Below are positions 53,007 through 62,550 of a stretch of DNA of 64,000 bases, piece by piece. The notes beneath the pieces were generated by a model. It was not told where the DNA came from. It did no database searches and saw only the letters and a list, made by a program, of their open reading frames with translations. The position numbers and the translations under genes were made by a program. Location: NCBI GenBank assembly GCA_937981555.1, contig CALJOK010000042.1, forward strand, positions 1 through 64,000, written 5' to 3'. The number at the start of each line of letters is the position of its first letter. Position 1 is the first letter of the stretch. The stretch is from an uncultured Saprospiraceae bacterium (GTDB taxonomy: Bacteria > Bacteroidota > Bacteroidia > Chitinophagales > Saprospiraceae).

Positions 53007-54521
53007 CTATCTAACTTTTAGCGTTCCATATTTGAATTCCTTGTCATTGGCCAAAAATAACAACATATTCCCGTTGTAAATTCTTTTTGACAAAATTGGT
53101 CTAATTCGAAGTTTTCTTTCCCTTGAGTGAAAAATGGTATCTTCAAAATCAATTTTTCCTTCCCTATTTATCTTTATAATATCGGTATAAAATGAGGTGA
53201 AATTTGGTCTTCTTTTATGTTGAATTTGTTCTCTCTCTTGAGTCGTTTTAACAGTATTATATATCAAATAGATATTTCCGTTTTCATGAGACAAACCATA
53301 CGATCCTTGGTATCCATAAAAACTTTTCTTTTTATGAAAATTCCATTCTAAATTACCATCAAATGAAAAACAAGAAACAATTAAATTGCCAGTCATAACT
53401 TCGTTAAATGTATATCTATTCTCTCCCACAAATAGAAAATATCCATTTTTGTAATCCACCAATAAATCTCCTATCTCATAATTGAAATAATGCTCTCCAC
53501 TTCTGGCAGGACGAGGAATTATACTCTGTCTAATTTCATCTTCATAAGGATATTTTTTATAAAATAATAATTCATCATTTTTATCAAATTTCATAAAAAA
53601 AATTCCACTAGCACCTTTCATCTCTTTTTCTCCATTCGCATAAATTCCTGTCACATATAAAACATCATTATAAATAAACATTGCAGCAGAAACTGGATAG
53701 GTTTTCTTCAATCGTAAAGTATTCGTTGTATATTTCCCATATTTATTTATCCTAATTATTACTATATCTGTTTTCGGAATCCACCATTTTCTCTTTACTC
53801 CATTCTCGCTATTTTTAGTCAAAAAAAGAACCTCCCCGCTATTGCTTACTTCTATTTGTTTCACCTGTATCTTACGATCTACATTAGGAAGAGAGATTTC
53901 TTTTTCCCATAATTTATTTAAATTTTGATCAAACATAAAAATTTGATATTTTTCATTTCCTGAAAAATTTCTAGATTGCATACTTCGATCAACTCGAGTA
54001 AAAACTATTTTTGAAGAATCAGGACTTATATCAAATCCATAGGCATCATTATTTTTAATTCCAGTACCTTGAAAAAATAATTGTCGATAATCAATTGTCG
54101 AATATGAAAAAAGTGGTTCTTTAGCCTTTTCCGTAGCTCCATCCTTTGTAAAACGAGTAGCATAAACCCAGGCCTTTTTTTCCCTATTATTATAATGTGA
54201 GGAAATTAAATAATTACCACTCTTTATTTTCAACAAATGTATCGGTTCCAGTCTTAATCCTGCAGGAGTTGTTCCTATCGGAATTGTATTAACAAGGTTA
54301 TGATTGAAATCAAATTGAAGAATATCGCCAAATCTTTTTGATTCATACGTAATAAAATATGACTGTTTATTTATTCCCAAAAATTTAGAACTTTCTTCAT
54401 CACCTCCCAAACTTGTTTTGTGCTTTTTCTTGTAAGATTCTCCAAAATCAATATCCCAATTTTGAGCAAACAAAATAAATGGAAAAATTAAAGTAGCAAT
54501 CAACAGAGCATATTTTTTCAT
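53007..54521 (-). CDS. Exported beta-propeller-like protein, function unknown
   Basis: A 504-residue protein with signal peptide (MKKYALLIATLIFPFILFAQ). Several repeated strand clusters of the type SGNYLISSHYNNR, NGYFLFVGENRYTFNE and ENGNIYLIYNTVK suggest a propeller, like the WD40/PQQ-like surface proteins of the phylum. No Asp-box, T9SS domain or catalytic motif is seen. A -7 box TATTTTTG lies at 54558-54551 on the minus strand. No family assigned. Confidence 0.75.
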   Translation of the reverse strand: MKKYALLIATLIFPFILFAQNWDIDFGESYKKKHKTSLGGDEESSKFLGINKQSYFITYESKRFGDILQFDFNHNLVNTIPIGTTPAGLRLEPIHLLKIKSGNYLISSHYNNREKKAWVYATRFTKDGATEKAKEPLFSYSTIDYRQLFFQGTGIKNNDAYGFDISPDSSKIVFTRVDRSMQSRNFSGNEKYQIFMFDQNLNKLWEKEISLPNVDRKIQVKQIEVSNSGEVLFLTKNSENGVKRKWWIPKTDIVIIRINKYGKYTTNTLRLKKTYPVSAAMFIYNDVLYVTGIYANGEKEMKGASGIFFMKFDKNDELLFYKKYPYEDEIRQSIIPRPARSGEHYFNYEIGDLLVDYKNGYFLFVGENRYTFNEVMTGNLIVSCFSFDGNLEWNFHKKKSFYGYQGSYGLSHENGNIYLIYNTVKTTQEREQIQHKRRPNFTSFYTDIIKINREGKIDFEDTIFHSRERKLRIRPILSKRIYNGNMLLFLANDKEFKYGTLKVR

Positions 54522-54550
54522 AGTTCAAGTATTTTATATTTTTCTTTGCT

Positions 54551-54558
54551 CAAAAATA
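54551..54558 (-). promoter_or_regulatory. Promoter -7 box for the propeller-like gene
   Basis: TATTTTTG on the minus strand, 29 bp before ATG 54521; a -33 box is not evident. Confidence 0.45.
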
Positions 54559-54604
54559 CATAATTTGCTAAATTACTTTTCACTAAATTTATTTTTTCAA
54601 AAAA

Positions 54605-55090
54605 ATGAAAATCACCTTCATCCAAACAGGCGGAACCATCGACAAAGATTATCCAAAGACAACCAAAGGATACGCCTTCGAATTTGGCGAACCCGCGACT
54701 CGACGGATTTTGAAAAAACTAAATCCTTCTTTTGAATATGAAATTTTGACCGCTTGCCAAAAAGATAGTTTGGAAATTACTGATGATGATCGGCAAGAGT
54801 TAGTGAATTTGATCAATGAAAATTCTGCTGATAAATTTATCATTACTCATGGAACTGATACGATGGTGGAAACAGCCCATTTTATTTTTTCCAAAATAAA
54901 ACATAAAGTAATCGTCTTAACTGGTGCAATGCGACCGGAACAATTTTCTAATTCTGATGCACCAATCAACGTAGGTGGAGCAATTGCAGCTACGCAAATT
55001 TTGGAAGCAGGAGTTTATCTTTTTATGACTGGCATTTTAAAATCATGTGGTGAAATAAAACGAGATATGGAAAGTGGGAAATTTTACTAA
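54605..55090 (+). CDS. Asparaginase N-terminal-domain protein, half length
   Basis: A 161-residue protein corresponding only to the N-terminal domain of L-asparaginase. TGGTID is at residues 8-13 (first catalytic Thr) and HGTDTM at about 80-85 (second Thr, Asp, with Lys missing from the usual DSM... region). The C-terminal domain is absent, and no continuing frame or frameshift remnant follows before the next gene at 55108. Single-domain asparaginase-like proteins exist widely, so this is probably intact, but activity on asparagine is doubtful. Confidence 0.85.
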   Translation: MKITFIQTGGTIDKDYPKTTKGYAFEFGEPATRRILKKLNPSFEYEILTACQKDSLEITDDDRQELVNLINENSADKFIITHGTDTMVETAHFIFSKIKHKVIVLTGAMRPEQFSNSDAPINVGGAIAATQILEAGVYLFMTGILKSCGEIKRDMESGKFY

Positions 55091-55107
55091 ACCAAAAAAC
55101 TAATAGA

Positions 55108-55602
55108 ATGAAATTAGAATTCGAACAAACCATAGAACATATTCGAGATCTTCAAAAAAATCATTTCTTAAAAAATAAATGGATTAAAAGATTTGGAATA
55201 TTTTTCGTCATTATGCTTGCACTTAATTTGTATGGATTAAGTGTAAGAGAAGGATTTAAAATGGAAACTTTAATCTCAATTATTCTTCCTGTTTTTATTA
55301 TGGGTGGTATTTGGTATCTAATTTTAAAATATGGAAATAAACAAATGGTCTCTGGAAAAAATAAAGACCTCCTCACCGGACCTCGGGTAGTAGAATTTTC
55401 TGATGTCAAAATAAATTACAAAACCAAAATCATCGACACAAATTATCAATGGGAAGCAGTCACAAATTTCAAAGAATCAGACCTTTGCTTCTACCTTTAT
55501 ACTGGTTCAAATCAAGCACTCATTATTCCAAAGTCTGCATTCAAAGATGATCAACAACAAAAAGAATTTGAAGATCTAATAAAAAATAAAGTCAAAATTT
55601 AA
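55108..55602 (+). CDS. YcxB-like membrane protein
   Basis: A 164-residue protein with two transmembrane helices (about 26-45 and 52-72: [16 protein letters not shown] and [18 protein letters not shown]) and a soluble tail with the YcxB-like pattern [15 protein letters not shown] ... [33 protein letters not shown]. YcxB-like domains are PH-like and of unknown function. It follows the asparaginase-like gene by 17 bp and is likely cotranscribed. Confidence 0.85.
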   Translation: MKLEFEQTIEHIRDLQKNHFLKNKWIKRFGIFFVIMLALNLYGLSVREGFKMETLISIILPVFIMGGIWYLILKYGNKQMVSGKNKDLLTGPRVVEFSDVKINYKTKIIDTNYQWEAVTNFKESDLCFYLYTGSNQALIIPKSAFKDDQQQKEFEDLIKNKVKI

Positions 55603-55645
55603 TTTCCTTTACAAAATACATTTCGAAACAAACAAAATCAAAACC

Positions 55646-56929
55646 ATGCGAACCACTACCCTCTTATTTTTCTTTCTACTTTTTTCTTTTTTGGGAAAAT
55701 CACAAACCACCTATTTACATTGTGGCGCAGTCCTAGATTGCAAAGGTGATGCTGCAAAAAAAGAACAAACCATCATCATCGAAAAAAATCAAATCAAAGA
55801 AGTTGTCAACGGTTATAAAAAAGCACCTAAAGATGTCAAGGTCATTGATTTAAAAGACCAAACTGTGATGCCTGGCTTTATGGATATGCACGTTCATATC
55901 GAGAGTGAATTATCTCCAGCTCGTTACGCAGAAAGATTTCGAATAAGTGATGCAGACGTTGCACTTCGAGCTACAATGTACTGCGAACGAACATTGATGG
56001 CTGGCTTTACAACAGTTCGAGATCTTGGTGGAACGGGTGTAAATGTTTCCCTTCGAGATGCTATTCGAAAAAACTTTATTCGTGGACCAAGAATTTATAC
56101 TGCCGAAAAAGGTATTGCTACTACAGGCGGACATGCTGATCCAACCAATGGTATGAAAAAAGAATTGATGGGTGACCCTGGTCCAAAAGAAGGTGTAATC
56201 AATAGTCCAGAAGAAGCTCGAAAAGCAGTTCGTCAACGATATAAAAATGGTGCTGATGTTATCAAAATCACTTCTACCGGAGGTGTCCTTTCTGTGGCTA
56301 AAGATGGGAAGGGTGCACAATTCACTATCGAAGAAATCAAAGCGCTAGTTTCAGCAGCTGACGATTATGGATTTGTAACTGCTGCTCACGCGCATGGACC
56401 ACTAGGAATGAAGCGAGCGGTTTTAGGCGGAATTCATAGTATTGAACATGGAACTTTTATGACTCCTGAAATTATGGAATTGATGAAAGAACGAGGTACT
56501 TATATGGTTTCAACTATCTCTGCTGGAAAATTTGTTTATGAAAAAGCAATGAACGATGAGAATTTTTTCCCTGCGATTATTCGGCCAAAAGCAATCGAAG
56601 TCGGGCCACAAATTCAAGCAACTTTTGGAAAAGCATATAAAGCAGGCGTAAAGATTGCATTCGGAACAGACTCTGGCGTTTCTCCTCATGGAGACAATGC
56701 AAAAGAATTTTTCTACATGGTGGAAGCAGGCATGCCTGAATATGAAGCAATCAAATCTGCTACAGTTGCCGCTTCTGATTTACTTAGAATTTCGGAAAAA
56801 TATGGAACATTGGAAAGTGGAAAAATGGCTGACATTGTTGCAGTTAAGGGTGATCCATTAAAGGATATTAAAATTTTGCAAAAAGTAAATTTTGTAATGA
56901 AAGATGGAGTTGTCTTTAAAAATGAATAA
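55646..56929 (+). CDS. Exported amidohydrolase (imidazolonepropionase/prolidase-like)
   Basis: A 427-residue metal-dependent hydrolase with signal peptide ([20 protein letters not shown]). The TIM-barrel metal site is visible: HVH in [11 protein letters not shown] near residue 82-84, Lys in [12 protein letters not shown] (carbamylated Lys position), His in AAHAHG and IEHGTF, and the catalytic Asp in [11 protein letters not shown]. This is the subgroup with Xaa-Pro or cyclic-imide-type substrates, often periplasmic in Bacteroidota. It is 43 bp after the YcxB-like gene, the third in that rightward group. Confidence 0.9.
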   Translation: MRTTTLLFFFLLFSFLGKSQTTYLHCGAVLDCKGDAAKKEQTIIIEKNQIKEVVNGYKKAPKDVKVIDLKDQTVMPGFMDMHVHIESELSPARYAERFRISDADVALRATMYCERTLMAGFTTVRDLGGTGVNVSLRDAIRKNFIRGPRIYTAEKGIATTGGHADPTNGMKKELMGDPGPKEGVINSPEEARKAVRQRYKNGADVIKITSTGGVLSVAKDGKGAQFTIEEIKALVSAADDYGFVTAAHAHGPLGMKRAVLGGIHSIEHGTFMTPEIMELMKERGTYMVSTISAGKFVYEKAMNDENFFPAIIRPKAIEVGPQIQATFGKAYKAGVKIAFGTDSGVSPHGDNAKEFFYMVEAGMPEYEAIKSATVAASDLLRISEKYGTLESGKMADIVAVKGDPLKDIKILQKVNFVMKDGVVFKNE

Positions 56930-57028
56930 AATTTAGCCACAGACTTTCACAGACTAATCTGACTTTCCCCATTATTTATTACTACGTTGGGAGTGTCAGT
57001 TCAGTCTGCAAAAGTCTGTGGCTAAATT
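56930..57028. repeat. Long inverted repeat (34-bp arms) at a convergent junction
   Basis: Arms 56930-56963 and 56995-57028 pair over 30 of 34 positions (core TTTAGCCACAGACTTT) with a 31-nt loop. It begins at the base after the amidohydrolase stop and ends 3 bp before the leftward gene's stop. No U-tract. Confidence 0.88.
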
Positions 57029-57031
57029 AAA

Positions 57032-57589
57032 TTACCACCTAAAATGCAGTACCACCATCTTAGCAACTTGTTCAGGCGACAAATTTTCATTATTAATTTT
57101 CAAGTGATTTGGTAAATTAAATTTCCCCTTTTCCGTATTCAGTTGATACTTCTGCTCATAATGCAAAACACTTTCAGCTACCTCCAAATTTCGCTTTGAC
57201 GGTTTTTCTAATAATCGAATCTCATGTTTATTCCTTACTAATCTAGTTGCTAAAGACGCTTCCAATTCGATATAAAATATCTCCGCATTTTGCTCTTCAA
57301 AAATTTTCACCGCACGATTTATATATTCAAATTCTTTAGGCAAATCCAACGCCCATACAAAAGTAAAAATCAAACCTTCCAAATTACTTTTAGCAGCAGC
57401 CTTAAACATTTCAATTCTATTCAACTCTACTAATCGATTAAATTCCGGCGTCCCAAAATCGAAGACAGGACGCACCGCCTCAATCGACATATGATTATGA
57501 TATAATTTTAATTCCGTTTTTTCGGCAAGTGCTTTTCCTACACTCATTTTCCCAACTGCTGATGGGCCAAAAATAATGACAAACTTCAT
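57032..57589 (-). CDS. P-loop NTPase, possible small-molecule kinase
   Basis: A 185-residue protein with Walker A GPSAVGKMSVGK near residues 8-19, then HNHMSIEAVRPVFDFG, and a LID-like Arg cluster RLVRNKHEIRLLEKPSKRN. The last is where shikimate-kinase-like and gluconate-kinase-like enzymes close over ATP. I cannot name a substrate. Present elsewhere in bacteria as 'AAA family ATPase / shikimate kinase-like'. Monocistronic, flanked on the left by the 34-bp inverted repeat. Confidence 0.8.
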   Translation of the reverse strand: MKFVIIFGPSAVGKMSVGKALAEKTELKLYHNHMSIEAVRPVFDFGTPEFNRLVELNRIEMFKAAAKSNLEGLIFTFVWALDLPKEFEYINRAVKIFEEQNAEIFYIELEASLATRLVRNKHEIRLLEKPSKRNLEVAESVLHYEQKYQLNTEKGKFNLPNHLKINNENLSPEQVAKMVVLHFRW

Positions 57590-57725
57590 GAGTCTTAATT
57601 TTAGTTTTACAAAAAATAAAAATAGCGGATTTTAAACTTTATGCAAGCCAGTTTACATTCATCTAAAACACTAGCAATACTTTAAAGGTATTTAAAGTTC
57701 CAACTATTCGATTTTAATTTATTAA

Positions 57726-60700
57726 TCAATCCTCCACTACCTTCCGATTATTAGAAAGTTCCGCATCAATCAAAATTCCATAAGGATCAATTCCAACTTC
57801 TAGCGGTTTTCCCTCAACTATAAAAGATAAAGTATTATTGATTTTTGAAAACTTATTTTTTTCAAGTAACAATTCTTTTCCATCTTTATCAAATATACCA
57901 ACCTCAATATAATCTGCCAATGGCAACGACTTTTCATCTTTATAAAAAATAGAGTCTCCTTTTTCATCTGAAAAATTTTTTACTCCTTTTCCATCTGTTC
58001 GATATTTTGAAATAAAAAATTCAATGTCAACTTGATATTTTCCATTGGCCAATTCCTTAGTTTTTACAGTTGTAATCTTATTGTTATAAAGTGTGATGGT
58101 TTCAAACATATCATGAATCAAATATTGCAAAGAGTCAGGTGTTGCTGATTTTATAAAATCTAATAACTCAATCGAAGTAGTGGTCGCTTCGTCTTGAAAT
58201 TTAACTTCATCTATATAATTCCGCAATGCTTGATTAAATTTTTCTGCTCCCAAATATTCACTCATCGCACACATCACCACTTGCCCTTTTCTATAATTCA
58301 AATACCGCTGACCTAACAATGCATGTACCATTGGCAACTCCTCTTTCGACTCTCTTCTTTGCCCATTAAAATATGATTCCATCGAATATTTCAAATATTG
58401 TCGCTTCGTTTCAATTCCATATTCCATTTCCAAAACTTGCGCTGAAACATACTCGGCCATGCTTTCTGTCAACATACTTTTCCCTCTTACATCAGCCTTA
58501 ATAAATTGGTGCCCCCACCATTGATGTGCTACTTCATGCGCTGCAACTTTGTAAGGAAAATCAATTACTTCAATATCTTCGTCATCCACATCAACCAAAA
58601 ATGTTCCTTCAGAAAATGGAACTGAATTCGCAAAAACAGTATTAAACTCACCATAAATTATTGGAAACTCGATGATACGAGCTTGCTCATGTTGGTACGC
58701 TCCAAAATTTTCAGAGCAATAGGCAAACGCATTTTTTAAACCTTTCATCATTCGATCTATATTATAAGCATGATCTTTATGGTAAAAAATCTGTAAACTT
58801 TTTCCTTCCCATTCCTCTTCCATCATTTCATAGCGAGCGGAATTAAATGCAAAGGCATTTTTAATTTTAGTATCCATTTTATAATGAAAAAATCGCCGAT
58901 CATTTTCCATCCATTCTTTTTGCAAATATCCTGGAGCAATCGCAATTTGATCTTTGGAAGTGCTAACTGTTGCTTCGAAGCGATGTACCCAATGAACGTT
59001 TTCATTTTTTAAAGCAGAACTATCTGAAGGAAAACGGACGGAACTATCCTGCTCTGGAAGTCCATATTTTTTCCGTTTGCCAGCATTGCCTAATTCTGCA
59101 TTTCGATAACCAATTCTTGGAAAAATAGAATTCCATAAAAATGTTCCATTCGCCAAAATATCAGAGTGGTGATGGAAAAAAGTTTGTGGTCGATTCCATA
59201 CTTCAAAATTCATCAGGACACTATCACCAACTGCCAACGTTTTTTTCAAACGATGTAATCCATATCTTAATACCGTATCTTTCAAAATCAAATCACTCGC
59301 ATTTCCAAAGTCAAATTTCGTCAATTCATCAAAACTATAATGCACGAGCAAAGTATCAATTGGTTTTTTCGTTTTGTTGATGTAAGTAAATTTCCCTTTG
59401 GCTCTAAAATCTCTAGTTGCTGGAAAAATGTCTAAATGAATATTAATCGCCTCTATTTCTGGCTGCGCTAAATTTTTAAATTTTCCAAATTTCAATTCAT
59501 TCTCTACCGATACTTTTTCCAAATTAAAATTGACCAACGGATCTCCTCCCGACAATTTATCTTGATAATAAATTCCAAATCCTACACTCAAAAATCCAAT
59601 CAACAAAACACTCATCACTAAAGCAACTCGACCTTTAAATCGAGAAAAAACAATTCCCAATCTCTCTTTAAATGAATATGGAATTCCACGAACCCAAAAC
59701 AACAATGCACCACATAACAATACTCCTCCAAATAAATTCCAATAAAACCTAAACAACATATGCACTCCCAATGTACCTCCATATCCGTCCATATCTGAAT
59801 AAGTAAAACTTGGTGCGCTATTGAATTTAAAAATATCATGTTCCATTCCAAACTGATCTGGCACCAATGTAGCTCCTGCTGTACTTAACAATAAAATAAA
59901 CAATCCTAAATAGGCATTCGTAAAAACAGTTTGCACAAAAAGCGACGCCATTGCCCAAGCAATAAAACTTGGCAACATGACCACGTACAATCGAAATAAA
60001 TAATTTCCAATTTCGTAATGGTGAAAACCTAAAATAGTTTGCACGATCATTCCTCCCAAAAAAATAAAAACCAACAAAAACATTTGCATTTTGACCAAAG
60101 CCAAAAACTTGGAAAAAAGGAAAACCCAATTCGGAACAGGCGTAACATCCACCAATTGATTCATCTCCACCATCCGATCTCGCTGAACTAACATACCAGC
60201 AAATAAAAAAGTCAAAACCAAGATTGCTCCTGAAAATAAAATCGCTGGCAACTGCAACATTACCGAAGTCATTGGCAACATTTTATAACCAAAGGCTGGA
60301 TCAATTTGCAAACCTTTTAGTAAAACAAATGCTGAACCTGCGACGACCAAACTAATGAACATCCAATTTTTAACGATATATTTTAAATCAAGATTAGATA
60401 GTGTCCAAGTCGTTTTTAATTGTTGGAAAAAAGAAAAATCAAAATTGACTTTTGGTAAATTCACTTTGATGATGCTTCCAAAATTATTTTTCACAAACCG
60501 TTCTCCTACTGGTTCTTTAAAAGAAAAAGAAAATGCATTTTGGCTAAATGAAAAAGATCGATACATTAATCCAAACAATACACTTGCAATTCCCATCCAC
60601 AATAATCGATTATAAATCACGACTCCTTTGACAGGAACTAGTTGAGTATTCAAATCAGTTTTCGCCCAATTCCGAATGTAAAAATAGTTTGCGTTTTGTC

Positions 60701-61346
60701 CAAGAGGATCGAAGATGGCTGCCCAAAACCGATTATCCATTCCTCCCAAAACTGCATTTAAAATAGCTTGTAAGGCTAACAATAACAATACAATTACAAA
60801 TCCTGAATAAATATTTCGAGTGTAAGCTACCAGAGAAAAAACAATCGCTCCGACCAATAAAACATTGGGCAACAAGTACACAAAATAGGTTTGCAAATAA
60901 GCGGTCAACTTAAATGGAACAAGTAATGCTTGATTCACCGTCGGAATTTTTGTCCCTAAAAAAATCCCAATCATTACTCCCAATACAATCAAACTCATCA
61001 CCAATGCAGCACTAAAATATTTAGCCAACAAGTAATCTTTTTTCCCAAAAGGATAAGAATACAAAACGGTGTGAACGTTGTTTTTATAATCTCTAAAAAC
61101 TGATCCCCCAAAAATAATCGGCAACAAAAGCAATATCAAATTGGTAAAAATTCGAATCACCTCAATCAACCGCCAAGAAGTGTTCGCCAACATCGTCGTG
61201 CTTTCCACCTCACTATGTTCATCAAATGCTTCCGCTATTCCACCCATCGAAACTGCAGCTAACAATAGTAATGTAAAGAAAAAAATATAGGTCATTGGTT
61301 GCTTTAACCAATGTCGGATTTCATATTTTAATATGGTTGTAAACAT
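57726..61346 (-). CDS. ABC-2-type permease fused to an M1 aminopeptidase domain
   Basis: A 1206-residue fusion. The first ~600 residues hold about 12 transmembrane helices in two ABC-2-like halves (each with a start like FTTILKYEIRHWLKQPMTYIFF and a loop GGSVFRDYKNNVHTVLYSYPFGKKDYLLAKY). From about 620 on it is an extracytoplasmic M1 metallopeptidase: zinc motif HEVAHQWWGH near 936-945 with the second Glu in MLTESMAEYVSAQ about 20 residues later. The GAMEN-like exopeptidase segment is not obvious (EFPIIYGEFN instead). The ATPase gene is 11 bp upstream. It may export a substrate and trim peptides; the substrate is unknown. Confidence 0.9.
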   Translation of the reverse strand: MFTTILKYEIRHWLKQPMTYIFFFTLLLLAAVSMGGIAEAFDEHSEVESTTMLANTSWRLIEVIRIFTNLILLLLPIIFGGSVFRDYKNNVHTVLYSYPFGKKDYLLAKYFSAALVMSLIVLGVMIGIFLGTKIPTVNQALLVPFKLTAYLQTYFVYLLPNVLLVGAIVFSLVAYTRNIYSGFVIVLLLLALQAILNAVLGGMDNRFWAAIFDPLGQNANYFYIRNWAKTDLNTQLVPVKGVVIYNRLLWMGIASVLFGLMYRSFSFSQNAFSFSFKEPVGERFVKNNFGSIIKVNLPKVNFDFSFFQQLKTTWTLSNLDLKYIVKNWMFISLVVAGSAFVLLKGLQIDPAFGYKMLPMTSVMLQLPAILFSGAILVLTFLFAGMLVQRDRMVEMNQLVDVTPVPNWVFLFSKFLALVKMQMFLLVFIFLGGMIVQTILGFHHYEIGNYLFRLYVVMLPSFIAWAMASLFVQTVFTNAYLGLFILLLSTAGATLVPDQFGMEHDIFKFNSAPSFTYSDMDGYGGTLGVHMLFRFYWNLFGGVLLCGALLFWVRGIPYSFKERLGIVFSRFKGRVALVMSVLLIGFLSVGFGIYYQDKLSGGDPLVNFNLEKVSVENELKFGKFKNLAQPEIEAINIHLDIFPATRDFRAKGKFTYINKTKKPIDTLLVHYSFDELTKFDFGNASDLILKDTVLRYGLHRLKKTLAVGDSVLMNFEVWNRPQTFFHHHSDILANGTFLWNSIFPRIGYRNAELGNAGKRKKYGLPEQDSSVRFPSDSSALKNENVHWVHRFEATVSTSKDQIAIAPGYLQKEWMENDRRFFHYKMDTKIKNAFAFNSARYEMMEEEWEGKSLQIFYHKDHAYNIDRMMKGLKNAFAYCSENFGAYQHEQARIIEFPIIYGEFNTVFANSVPFSEGTFLVDVDDEDIEVIDFPYKVAAHEVAHQWWGHQFIKADVRGKSMLTESMAEYVSAQVLEMEYGIETKRQYLKYSMESYFNGQRRESKEELPMVHALLGQRYLNYRKGQVVMCAMSEYLGAEKFNQALRNYIDEVKFQDEATTTSIELLDFIKSATPDSLQYLIHDMFETITLYNNKITTVKTKELANGKYQVDIEFFISKYRTDGKGVKNFSDEKGDSIFYKDEKSLPLADYIEVGIFDKDGKELLLEKNKFSKINNTLSFIVEGKPLEVGIDPYGILIDAELSNNRKVVED

Positions 61347-61357
61347 AGTTTTAGTTT

Positions 61358-62233
61358 TTAGTTGTCGCTTTGTAATGCCAAAAAATAAACATCTTCCAAC
61401 TGTGGTTCTGCCAAAACGAATCCTTCCTCAGGTCGCTCCAAAGCATGCACCCTAATATTCAAAGAATGATCTTGATTATAATTGGAGGACAAAACCTGAT
61501 GCTTCGATTCCATTTTTTCTAACTCTTCTCGAGCGATTTTCTTTGTCCAAATCTCTCCTTGAATTTCATTCGTCGCATCCTTCGGAGTTGTGTGTTTTAA
61601 AACTCTACCTCCATTCATGATCGCCATTTCGTTGCACAACTCTTTGACATCTTCCACGATGTGCGTGGAAAAAATAACCGTATTATGAGTACCAATTTCT
61701 CGAAGAATATTTAAAAACCGATTTCGCTCTGCGGGGTCAAGACCAGCAGTAGGTTCATCGACGATGATGAGTTGAGGTTGATTCAAAAGCAATTGTGCGA
61801 TACCAAACCTTTGCTTCATTCCACCTGAATAACCACTCACGCTTTTCTTTCGCACTTCATATAAATTTGTAATTTCCAAAACCTCTTTGATCATTGCTTT
61901 TCGTTCCGACTTGGAGGCAATGCCTTTAAGTGTGGCAAAATATTCTAACAAATCTTCGGCGGAAACTTTAGGGTACATTCCAAATGATTGAGGCAAATAA
62001 CCCAAGACTTTCCGCAAACTCATTTGATCTTCCAACACATTAATTCCATTGAAAGTGATACTGCCCGAATCTGGATTTTGCAAAGTAGCGATGGTTCGCA
62101 TCAAGGTAGATTTACCTGCACCATTCGGACCAAGAAGTCCAAACATTCCAGTTCCAATTTCGAGGTTAAGATTGTCTACCGCTTTGACTCCGTTGGGATA
62201 AACTTTAGTAAGATTTGAAATAGTTAAATTCAT
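61358..62233 (-). CDS. ABC transporter ATP-binding protein
   Basis: A 291-residue ATPase with Walker A GPNGAGKST (35-43), Q-loop PQSFGMYP, signature YSGGMKQRFG, Walker B LIIVDEPTAGLD and an H-loop STHIVED. The group is that of bacitracin/lantibiotic and CcmA-like ABC-2 ATPases. The C-terminal ~70 residues (IWTKKIAREELEKME ...) are a typical accessory tail. It lies 11 bp upstream of its permease-peptidase partner and forms one operon with it. Confidence 0.93.
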   Translation of the reverse strand: MNLTISNLTKVYPNGVKAVDNLNLEIGTGMFGLLGPNGAGKSTLMRTIATLQNPDSGSITFNGINVLEDQMSLRKVLGYLPQSFGMYPKVSAEDLLEYFATLKGIASKSERKAMIKEVLEITNLYEVRKKSVSGYSGGMKQRFGIAQLLLNQPQLIIVDEPTAGLDPAERNRFLNILREIGTHNTVIFSTHIVEDVKELCNEMAIMNGGRVLKHTTPKDATNEIQGEIWTKKIAREELEKMESKHQVLSSNYNQDHSLNIRVHALERPEEGFVLAEPQLEDVYFLALQSDN

Positions 62234-62550
62234 AATTGCTTTTTTTATTGATGCTAAATTAGAAAAGAAAATTACTCACCGGAACTATTAATGATCTTAG
62301 AATGGAATATGATGATGAAAGGTAGGTTTTCCATTACCAAAGGAAAATTGACCTTTTATCATTAAAAGATTACACTTCATCATGAAGATTTGAAAGCCTT
62401 GATTTTTTTAACGTTATTTATTTTTGAAAATAGGATTAAATATTTTTTTACCACATAGGCACATAGATAGCATAGATTCTTTCCAAGAGAAATCAGTATA
62501 ATTATCTATATCTTCTATGTGGCAAAAAAATACTCTATCGTAACTATCTT
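62234..62550. other. 320-bp divergent region between the ABC operon and the sensor kinase
   Basis: It contains an ACCACATAG-family inverted repeat (62443-62530) ending 20 bp before the kinase ATG. Otherwise AT-rich; an ATGATG-rich stretch at 62300-62390 holds no credible gene. Confidence 0.65.
62443..62530. repeat. Inverted repeat, ACCACATAG family, between divergent genes
   Basis: 16-bp arms with one mismatch (62443-62458 and 62515-62530) around a 56-nt interior with weaker inner pairing. It shares its arm core with 49088-49132. Because both neighbours run away from it, termination is not its role. Confidence 0.75.

Noticed and set aside
54605-55090. Asparaginase gene as a frameshift pseudogene
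   Set aside because: No asparaginase C-terminal sequence is found in any frame before the unrelated gene at 55108, and single-domain homologs are known.
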